A DNA stretch of 5,326 bases from positions 1-5,326 of the forward strand of contig CAZLBV010000269.1 of NCBI GenBank assembly GCA_964557845.1. The letters run 5' to 3'. This DNA is from CAZLBV01 sp964557845 (GTDB lineage: Bacteria > Acidobacteriota > Aminicenantia > Aminicenantales > Aminicenantaceae). The notes under the pieces are model-generated. The model was not told the DNA's origin and ran no database searches. It saw nothing but the letters and a program-made list of their open reading frames with translations. Shown in pieces: positions 1 to 5,217 of the stretch; position 1 is the first letter of the stretch, and each line of letters starts with the position of its first letter. The position numbers and the translations under genes are program-made.

Positions 1-11
1 TCGATCTCAGC
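1..11. repeat. Direct repeat, left copy (11 bp)
   Basis: TCGATCTCAGC occurs here and identically at 188-198, 187 bp apart. The copy starts at the window edge, so the true repeat may extend further left. Read on the minus strand it is GCTGAGATCGA and contains the TGA stop codon of the small ORF at 7-168. Confidence 0.6.
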
Positions 12-168
12 ACAAATACTGCACCGCACCGATTTCGAAGTAGTTCACTACATCTTCAATCGATGCGTCTTGTATTTGCACTAATCTCGAGCCGCAAATA
101 ATCCAGGCAGCTTCGATTTTTCGCTCAAATGCACTGTAAATCATTTTGATTCTATTTTCAAATTTCAT
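7..168 (-). CDS. Small hypothetical protein, 53 aa
   Basis: The reading frame runs from an ATG at 168 to a TGA at 7-9 and encodes 53 residues. The start is supported by a strong Shine-Dalgarno: GGAGGG at 180-175, six bases before the ATG. The protein begins MKFENRIKMIYSAFERK, has a mixed charged and hydrophobic first half, contains two cysteines (Cys25 in WIICGSR and Cys53 at the very end), and has no signal peptide or clear membrane helix. I do not recognise the family. It ends inside an 11-bp direct repeat (1-11) whose second copy (188-198) lies just upstream of its ribosome binding site, so the gene and its translation signal sit in a repeat-bounded unit of 187 bp. It is transcribed away from the permease gene at 344. 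It could be a real small gene, a member of a repeated family, or a truncated remnant with a preserved start. The good ribosome binding site is the main argument that it is expressed. Confidence 0.45.
   Translation of the reverse strand: MKFENRIKMIYSAFERKIEAAWIICGSRLVQIQDASIEDVVNYFEIGAVQYLC
143..159 (-). repeat. Inverted repeat arm 1 (17 bp), inside the small ORF
   Basis: The minus-strand sequence GAAAATAGAATCAAAAT here is identical to the plus-strand sequence at 302-318. It covers codons 4-9 of the small ORF (residues ENRIK and the start of the next codon). In both copies TAAAGA lies upstream, separated by nine bases here and by three in the other copy, so similarity extends beyond the 17 bp. 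Confidence 0.6.
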
Positions 169-187
169 TCTTTACCCTCCGGGCGCG

Positions 188-198
188 TCGATCTCAGC
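188..198. repeat. Direct repeat, right copy (11 bp)
   Basis: This is the second identical copy of TCGATCTCAGC. It is preceded by a GC-rich block (175-187, CCCTCCGGGCGCG) that includes the ribosome binding site of the minus-strand small ORF, and followed by distinctly AT-rich DNA. The abrupt composition change at about 199 suggests a junction. Confidence 0.6.
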
Positions 199-266
199 CT
201 ATATAATTCAGATTTAGGTCTTTCCCAAACGTTACTTGAGTTAAATCTAATTTGAATTCCAGAGTA

Positions 267-295
267 TTGTTATCCGATTTAAAATATGGTATTAA
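267..295 (+). promoter_or_regulatory. Possible sigma70-type promoter for the permease operon
   Basis: TTGTTA (267-272) and TATTAA (290-295) are separated by 17 bp, with TGG just before the -10 as an extended -10 element. Each hexamer matches consensus at four of six positions, so this is a modest candidate. It is the best one I found before the gene at 344, and it predicts a leader of about 40 nt. Confidence 0.35.
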
Positions 296-301
296 AGACG
301 A

Positions 302-318
302 GAAAATAGAATCAAAAT
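302..318 (+). repeat. Inverted repeat arm 2 (17 bp), upstream of the permease
   Basis: This plus-strand copy of GAAAATAGAATCAAAAT lies 26-42 bases before the permease ATG. TAAAGA at 293-298 matches the bases before the small ORF start, but the ATG is missing. It looks like an inverted, partly deleted copy of the small ORF's 5' end, not a second gene. Confidence 0.6.
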
Positions 319-343
319 TATTCTCTTATTAGATTAAGTTTTA

Positions 344-1738
344 ATGCGGATAAAATCAAAGCATTTCAAAGCCATATTTCTTTTCCTCGGACTTTTAACC
401 GGTTTGACCCTACTTGTCCTTCCTCCTCCCCAAGGGTTAAGTCCGGAAGGAATGAAATGCTTAGGAGTGGCGGTCATTTGTTTCAGCCTATGGGTCCTGC
501 AGTCCATACCTCTAGCAGCCACCAGTCTGCTGGCTATAATACTGCTTCCTACCTTTAACATCTTAGGCAGAACCCGTGTTTTTTCTTTTTTCGGAAACAG
601 CGCTGTTTTTTTTCTACTGGGAGTTTTCATTCTTTCAGGTGCGATCATCCGGACCGGATTATCAAAAAGGCTGGCGTTCCTGTTCATAAAACAATTTGGG
701 AAAAGCCCAAGAGGAATAGTTCTTGGCATCACTTTTTCCGCAGCTTTCTTTGCCCTTTTTATTCCGGCTCATGCTGTGGCTGCTATGCTCTTTCCCGTTG
801 TATTGGAAATCGCTGATGCTCTCCGGATCGACAAAGGGAAAAGTCCTCTTGGAAAATCTTTATTTCTTGCCTTAGCGTGGGGGGCAGTAGTCGGAGGAAT
901 CGGCACCTATCTGGGAGGAGCTCGCGTTCCCCTGGCAGTCGAATTTCTTCGCGAGACCTATGGACGAAGCATTGGATTTCTAACTTGGGCGGCTGCAGCC
1001 ACACCTCTTGCTTTCATTTTAACGGTAATCGTATTTATTGCACTGGTAAAAGCCTTTCCATCTGAGATCAAGGATATTACCGAAACCAAGGCATTCCTGG
1101 AAGCTGAGTACAAAAATATGGGAAAAATATCCTGGGATGAGCTTAAAACAGCGATCATCGTTTGTTCCGCCATTATTGTCTGGATAACAGGGGGCAATGA
1201 GTTCGGATTGGCTGTGGTTTCCATCGCAGCCGCAGTTTGTGTTTTTATCTTTCGTATAGCCAAATGGAATGAGGTAGCCGACTATATCAACTGGGGAGTT
1301 ATAGTCATGTACGGCGGTGCAATTGCCCTGGGAAAAGCCTTATATGAGACCCAAGCCATGGAATGGCTGGTGGCAAGAATTCTTGGTTCAACCCATATTT
1401 CTTCTCTTCTCTTGATCGCTCTGCTTTCAATCTTATCCATAACTCTAACCGAGGCCATCAGCAATGCGGCCGCGGTGGTAATTCTTGTTCCTTTGTCCTA
1501 TGGATTCGTGACTCAAACAGGGCTTTCCCCTGAGATATTAACATTGGTCGTGACCATCCCATCTGGTCTGGCCTTTTGTCTTCCCATCGGTACTCCTCCG
1601 AATGCCATAGCTTACTCCGCAGGCTACTTTCAAGTAAAAGATTCTCTGTTCTTGGGACTTTTACTCAAAATCATAGCCTGGATACTTTTTATACTCATGG
1701 CCCGGTTTTATTGGCCCCTTTTAAAACTTTATTTTTAA
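344..1738 (+). CDS. SLC13/DASS-family anion permease (divergent)
   Basis: This 464-residue polytopic inner-membrane protein has the length and layout of DASS (divalent anion:sodium symporter, SLC13/CitT/ArsB-like) transporters. These move sulfate, dicarboxylates or related anions, usually with sodium. The family is clear from the C-terminal signature around residues 405-421, ending LPIGTPPNAIAYSAGY, and from SNAAAVVILVPL (373-384) in the second helical hairpin. The first hairpin, normally carrying SNT, reads IPAHAVAAMLFPV (residues 140-152). The first TPPN-like loop is replaced by GGARVPLA (191-198). The start at 344 is forced: an in-frame TAA lies at 335-337, and the next Met (37) would remove the first membrane helix (about 9-27). 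No Shine-Dalgarno precedes it. The next gene follows after 10 bp, so the two form an operon. Given that partner, sulfate or another oxyanion is a reasonable substrate guess, but specificity is not proven. Confidence 0.9.
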   Translation: MRIKSKHFKAIFLFLGLLTGLTLLVLPPPQGLSPEGMKCLGVAVICFSLWVLQSIPLAATSLLAIILLPTFNILGRTRVFSFFGNSAVFFLLGVFILSGAIIRTGLSKRLAFLFIKQFGKSPRGIVLGITFSAAFFALFIPAHAVAAMLFPVVLEIADALRIDKGKSPLGKSLFLALAWGAVVGGIGTYLGGARVPLAVEFLRETYGRSIGFLTWAAAATPLAFILTVIVFIALVKAFPSEIKDITETKAFLEAEYKNMGKISWDELKTAIIVCSAIIVWITGGNEFGLAVVSIAAAVCVFIFRIAKWNEVADYINWGVIVMYGGAIALGKALYETQAMEWLVARILGSTHISSLLLIALLSILSITLTEAISNAAAVVILVPLSYGFVTQTGLSPEILTLVVTIPSGLAFCLPIGTPPNAIAYSAGYFQVKDSLFLGLLLKIIAWILFILMARFYWPLLKLYF

Positions 1739-1744
1739 GGAGAT
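1737..1744 (+). promoter_or_regulatory. Ribosome binding site deciding a GTG start
   Basis: AAGGAGAT overlaps the last two bases of the permease stop codon. AGGAG lies six bases before GTG at 1749, which supports the GTG start of the kinase-like gene and suggests translational coupling within the operon. Confidence 0.75.
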
Positions 1745-1748
1745 AAAA

Positions 1749-2348
1749 GTGAAACACCGAGGTTTTACAGTCTGGTTTGTGGGAATGCCTTTCTCCGGTA
1801 AAAAACAATTGGCCAGTATGCTATCAGCCAAACTGGAAAGTTTAGGCTTTCATAATGAAATACTTGAGGGAGGCAAGATCCGCCGTGAATTTGATCAGGG
1901 CCTGGGTTTCACAAAACAAGAAATCTATAAAAATCTCCACAGGATCTGTTTTGAGTGCAACATGCTTTCCAAAAACGACATCGTGGCTATAGCAGTGACT
2001 ATCTCACCTTATCAAGAACTGAGGGAAAAATGCCGGAAAGAGATCAAGGATTATGTAGAAGTCTTCTGCACGGCTCCGCTTGAGGTCCTTAAAAAGAGAG
2101 ACAACAGGAACTTTTATAGAAGGGCAGAACAAGGGAAAATCCAGAATGTTGCGGGCATTTCGACTCCGTTCGATGAACCCGTCAATCCAGATGTAATCTT
2201 CCGGCTGGATAAAGAATCATTTGAAAAGGGATTAAAAAATATCATCGAGACTCTACAAGCTCGTGGTTTGATCCCAAAAAAGCAAAAAAAAATTCTCACC
2301 GAGGAAGAAGAAAGACTCATCCGGCAACGATTAAAAAACACTCAGTAG
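1749..2348 (+). CDS. APS-kinase-like protein with altered P-loop
   Basis: This 199-residue protein aligns along its length with adenylylsulfate kinases (CysC), which use ATP to phosphorylate APS to PAPS in sulfate activation. Family landmarks in order are GFTVWFVG (5-12), the P-loop region 12-19, RREFDQGLGF (45-54), NLHRI (62-66), ISPY (85-88), LEVLKKRD (111-118), FYRRAEQGKIQNVAGI (122-137) and P140-F141 with P144. Key residues differ. The P-loop is GMPFSGKK, so the usual Ser/Thr after the Walker lysine is Lys19. The normal DGDN motif is EGGK (40-43), losing the second Asp taken to be catalytic. The substrate-side motifs are better kept. A lysine-rich, charged tail (about 171-199, including LTEEEERLIRQRLK) extends past the usual end. 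It is translated from a GTG with a good ribosome binding site, 10 bp after the permease. It may be a non-catalytic binding or regulatory homologue, or a kinase acting on another substrate. The fold call is strong; activity is uncertain. Confidence 0.85.
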   Translation: MKHRGFTVWFVGMPFSGKKQLASMLSAKLESLGFHNEILEGGKIRREFDQGLGFTKQEIYKNLHRICFECNMLSKNDIVAIAVTISPYQELREKCRKEIKDYVEVFCTAPLEVLKKRDNRNFYRRAEQGKIQNVAGISTPFDEPVNPDVIFRLDKESFEKGLKNIIETLQARGLIPKKQKKILTEEEERLIRQRLKNTQ

Positions 2349-2370
2349 CCGGGATCCCATCAAGCTGTGT

Positions 2371-4455
2371 TTAGTCAAAATAATTTTTGAATCTTATCAC
2401 ATCTAAAGTCTTACCATACACGATCAGTTTGTCACCCCGCTTTAGTATCATTGTATGATCTGGCATCAACCGTTCAGGCGGAAGATCTTCATCTTCAAAA
2501 GGCCCGGAACGTTCCACCATAAGCACATCTATCTTGAATCTGTTTCTTAGGTTCAACTGGACCAGATTTTTATTGATGAATTTTTCTGGCAATTCTATCT
2601 CTGCCAGTGAAAAACCAGGGATCAATTCACATATTTCTTTATCGGTCACCGATTTTAAGTCGTCAGCAAGACCATCCTTCAGACTATGCAATCCGACATG
2701 TTGATTATAGGCATTAATCACATCCTGATAATGTAGTGTTCCAATTATCTCATTTGCCTTCCTGGAATCAATCACTGGAATTTCCTCAATGTGCTCTTTG
2801 GCGAAAACCCGCATGGCACGGTCGAGAGTGTCTTCTCCATCAAGCAGTACAAAATCTGGTGAGGAAATGTCCTTGGCAATGAGAACATCGCGCAGATCCT
2901 CATAAGAAATTATAAGATGATGAAGAGTAGAAGAGGTTATTACCCCTGATAGTTTTCCTTCTTCATCAAGAGTATAGACCGTATCATGGGGTTCATCAAT
3001 GAATCTTCTTACCACCTCTGCAATCGGTGTGCTTTCCGGAAGAGCTAAAATATCCCGATCCGCAACCTGCCTAACGAAGATGGACTGGAGTATCCGGGTT
3101 TCACGGCCGCTCATAAACCGGTACCCTTCATGGCTTAATTCTCTCTGGTAGAGGGATTCCCGCATAAATACTCTGGTAATAGTATGACTGCCCACAACAC
3201 CCAACATGAGAGGAAGAATAAAGTTGTAATCATTAGTCATCTCAAAAAGCATCATTATGGCAGTAATAGGAACTGAATTTATCCCAGCCAGCATAGCACC
3301 CATTCCCACCAGAGTATATGCCGTCATATCTAAATGAAGATTAAATAATTCTGAAAAAGTATATGCGAATAAAAAACCATAGCAGGCTCCCATGAAAACA
3401 GATGGAGCAAAAATTCCTCCAAATCCTCCAGATCTTAGGATCAATATGACAAGACAAAATTTCAAAATAAATAAAATCATAATCGTATCAACAGTTAATG
3501 AATGACTTAAAATCCCATTGATACTCTCATATCCCATCCCCAGGATCTCCGGCCTCAACCATCCGGCTAAACCCATCAACACTCCAACCAAAAGCATGAC
3601 CGGCAGCCTAGGTATATGTTTATAGATCTGTTTGAATCTGGAATGCCCGAATTCACTGGCTTTAATAAAAGCGATAGACAAAAGCCCGGCCCCTATTCCC
3701 AGGATAATATAAAAAACGAAATGGGAATAAGGCCCTAGATCCATAGCGCCAAAAAAAAACTTGGGCTCGTTTCCTAAAAATGTTCTTGAGACAGCACTGG
3801 CAGAAACAGATGAGAGCAAGAATATTCCCAGCGCAGAGGCTCTTAGGTCATTTAAAAGAACCACCTCGATCGCGAAAAAAACTCCGGCCAGGGGAGTGTT
3901 AAAAACACCCGCAATAGCCGCTCCGGCTCCGGCTGCAGTCACTATCCGCAAACGGCTTTTAGGCAAACCCATAAGCTTTCCGACGGCAGAAACAGCGCCG
4001 GCTCCGGTTTGAGCGGCCGGGGCTTCAGGACCAACAGTATTGCCGGTGCCAATACAGATAACCGGAGCAAGAAATTGAAATAAAGTGGTTTTAAGAGGAA
4101 TAACACCATGACGTATCGAAACGGCTTTAATGGTCTCCAGGACTGATTTTTTCTCAGCTTCTTCTGGTGCAAGCTTTCTCATCAGCCATTGGAGAAACAT
4201 ACCTGCAACCGGCAAGGAGATGACGACTATCCATAAAGTCATAGCATGATTTTTACTATCGCTCCAAAAAACCCGTTCAAATAAATGGATCGCACCGTGA
4301 AAACCAACCGCAGCCAGACCGGCAACGACTCCAATGATCAAAGATATTATGATAACCACCGTGTACTCGGAGGCACCGTGAGCTGCGAGAAATCTCCCCA
4401 ATTTTATGTGATGGTTCTTTAATGATAGGATGAATTTTGTTTTCGCTGTTTTCAT
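2371..4455 (-). CDS. CLC-family anion channel/transporter with CBS pair and RCK_C domain
   Basis: This 694-residue protein has a CLC membrane domain (about 30-440), two CBS domains (about 459-520 and 524-587) and a C-terminal RCK_C/TrkA_C domain (about 605-691). CLC proteins conduct chloride or exchange chloride for protons. Visible landmarks are the gating-glutamate motif as GPEAP (142-146, Glu144; usual GREGP), FNTPLAGVFFAIEV (185-198), GGFGGIFAP (343-351) and FEMTNDYNFILP (404-415, Tyr410 at the ion-coordinating tyrosine position). The usual GSGIP filter motif about 40 residues before GPEAP is absent; that stretch reads PEEAEKKSVLETI. The position of the internal proton glutamate (Glu203 of E. 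coli ClcA) is Val198, as in channel-type CLCs. CBS domains commonly bind adenine nucleotides and RCK_C small ligands, so cytoplasmic gating by ligand is likely by family. Start: ATG at 4455 with only a weak AGAGA site (4463-4459), behind a good promoter. It converges on the kinase-like gene with a 22-bp gap and no visible terminator. Confidence 0.93.
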   Translation of the reverse strand: MKTAKTKFILSLKNHHIKLGRFLAAHGASEYTVVIIISLIIGVVAGLAAVGFHGAIHLFERVFWSDSKNHAMTLWIVVISLPVAGMFLQWLMRKLAPEEAEKKSVLETIKAVSIRHGVIPLKTTLFQFLAPVICIGTGNTVGPEAPAAQTGAGAVSAVGKLMGLPKSRLRIVTAAGAGAAIAGVFNTPLAGVFFAIEVVLLNDLRASALGIFLLSSVSASAVSRTFLGNEPKFFFGAMDLGPYSHFVFYIILGIGAGLLSIAFIKASEFGHSRFKQIYKHIPRLPVMLLVGVLMGLAGWLRPEILGMGYESINGILSHSLTVDTIMILFILKFCLVILILRSGGFGGIFAPSVFMGACYGFLFAYTFSELFNLHLDMTAYTLVGMGAMLAGINSVPITAIMMLFEMTNDYNFILPLMLGVVGSHTITRVFMRESLYQRELSHEGYRFMSGRETRILQSIFVRQVADRDILALPESTPIAEVVRRFIDEPHDTVYTLDEEGKLSGVITSSTLHHLIISYEDLRDVLIAKDISSPDFVLLDGEDTLDRAMRVFAKEHIEEIPVIDSRKANEIIGTLHYQDVINAYNQHVGLHSLKDGLADDLKSVTDKEICELIPGFSLAEIELPEKFINKNLVQLNLRNRFKIDVLMVERSGPFEDEDLPPERLMPDHTMILKRGDKLIVYGKTLDVIRFKNYFD

Positions 4456-4483
4456 AATTCTCTGGATTCTTATCGCTACACTT

Positions 4484-4513
4484 CTTATAACACAGGAGTA
4501 AAAATGATATCAA
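4484..4513 (-). promoter_or_regulatory. Sigma70-type promoter for the CLC gene
   Basis: On the minus strand TTGATA (4513-4508) and TATAAG (4489-4484) are each five of six to consensus, spaced 18 bp. TGT directly before the -10 provides an extended -10 TGn. The predicted transcript starts near 4477, giving a leader of about 22 nt before the ATG at 4455. Confidence 0.65.
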
Positions 4514-4595
4514 TCTCGAAAAAATTTTCAAATAAATTTAGAAAAAATTATTAGTCTCAACCTGGGTCTGAACAAAAGGATTAAAGTGATTTACA

Positions 4596-4624
4596 TTGAT
4601 TACTGCTATTTATAGCATTATAAT
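4596..4624 (+). promoter_or_regulatory. Sigma70-type promoter for the GyrI-like gene
   Basis: TTGATT (4596-4601, four of six) and a perfect TATAAT (4619-4624) are separated by exactly 17 bp. The predicted start is near 4631, giving a leader of about 32 nt that contains GGAGG at 4652-4656, six bases before the ATG at 4663. Confidence 0.7.
4604..4617. promoter_or_regulatory. Candidate operator palindrome within the promoter spacer
   Basis: TGCTAT-TT-ATAGCA is a perfect 6+6 bp dyad centred in the 17-bp spacer between the -35 and -10 boxes of the rightward promoter. A dyad here would suit a dimeric repressor that blocks RNA polymerase. It is AT-rich, so chance is possible, and no cognate regulator lies in the window. 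Confidence 0.4.
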
Positions 4625-4662
4625 GTATAAGATATAAATAGAAGGAAAAATGGAGGAAATTC

Positions 4663-5217
4663 ATGAAAAACAATACTTTTACTGCTTCTATATGCTGTTT
4701 ATTTGTATGTATGAGTGCTGCTGCCAGCCATCCATTAACACTGTCAGCAGGAGCACAGATATCGGTTAAAGAAATAGAGCCATTTTTCTATGTCAGCTTC
4801 AGACATACCGGACCTTATTCAGATATGGAACCTGTTATCCTGGAAATGATGCAGCATATGCAAAATCAGAATTTAACTCCAGCCGGACCAATGATGTCGA
4901 TATATTATACGGATCCGGTAGAAGGCCAGGAAGCGAACACAGAATGGGCAGTGGCTTTCCCAGTAGCCCAGGCAACTATGGTTCAGGCGCCTCTGGAACA
5001 AGGTCAGTGGGATTACTCTCTGGTTGTCTCTACTTTGCATACAGGACCCTATGATAAAACTGGGGATACAATCGAAGAGATGCTTAGCTGGATCGATGAG
5101 CATGGATATGAAAGGAATGGACCGATAGTAGGCACTTATATGAATATGCCCGATGCCAACACTCCTCTTAATCAGCTTAAAACAGAGATTTGGATTCCGG
5201 TTAAGAAAATTGATTGA
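4663..5217 (+). CDS. Exported GyrI-like (effector-binding fold) protein
   Basis: This 184-residue protein resembles the GyrI-like / AraC effector-binding domain family, which binds small molecules in a cleft between two SHS2-type modules. The duplication is visible: FFYVSFRHTGPYSDM (41-55) and a matching stretch ending LHTGPYDKTG (125-134) share the HTGPY motif (48-52 and 126-130, 78 residues apart). Each is followed by a helix and then GP before a strand (AGPMMSIYY, 74-82; NGPIVGTYM, 152-160). Each half closes with TEWAVAFPV (93-101) or TEIWIPV (174-180), keeping a glutamate that in the family sits near the ligand. The N-terminus has a short polar start, a hydrophobic core (about 7-20) and SAAASHP, suggesting a Sec signal peptide cleaved near residue 21-22. 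No good lipobox is seen. Export is unusual, since most relatives are cytoplasmic or fused to AraC/MerR DNA-binding domains. The start is fixed by GGAGG at 4652-4656. It is a single-gene unit divergent from the CLC gene, and its ligand is unknown. Confidence 0.85.
   Translation: MKNNTFTASICCLFVCMSAAASHPLTLSAGAQISVKEIEPFFYVSFRHTGPYSDMEPVILEMMQHMQNQNLTPAGPMMSIYYTDPVEGQEANTEWAVAFPVAQATMVQAPLEQGQWDYSLVVSTLHTGPYDKTGDTIEEMLSWIDEHGYERNGPIVGTYMNMPDANTPLNQLKTEIWIPVKKID

Noticed and set aside
210..248. Inverted repeat AGATTTA (210-216) / TAAATCT (242-248) upstream of the permease.
   Set aside because: It has only seven A/T-rich pairs with a 25-base loop and no T-tract. It is expected by chance in this AT-rich stretch.
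1..343. Integron cassette or CRISPR array as an explanation for the repeats.
   Set aside because: There are no attC core sites (GTTRRRY/RYYYAAC pairs) and only two copies of an 11-bp repeat, with no regular spacers. A generic repeat-bounded unit is all the sequence supports.
958..1263. Long minus-strand open frame antisense to the permease; other open frames opposite or within the large genes.
   Set aside because: These are shadows of real genes: no ribosome binding sites, no recognisable motifs, and compositions that mirror the sense strand.
2349..2370. Palindrome GGGATCCC (2351-2358) between the convergent stop codons as a possible terminator.
   Set aside because: It is an 8-bp palindrome with no loop, so it cannot form a hairpin, and no T-run follows on either strand. 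No terminator is visible in this gap.
4494..4554. Short plus-strand ORF (ATG 4504, 16 codons) with AGGAG five bases upstream, in the divergent promoter region.
   Set aside because: It is very short and lysine/asparagine-rich as expected of AT-rich DNA, has no convincing promoter of its own, and overlaps the CLC promoter. I treat the ribosome binding site as chance.
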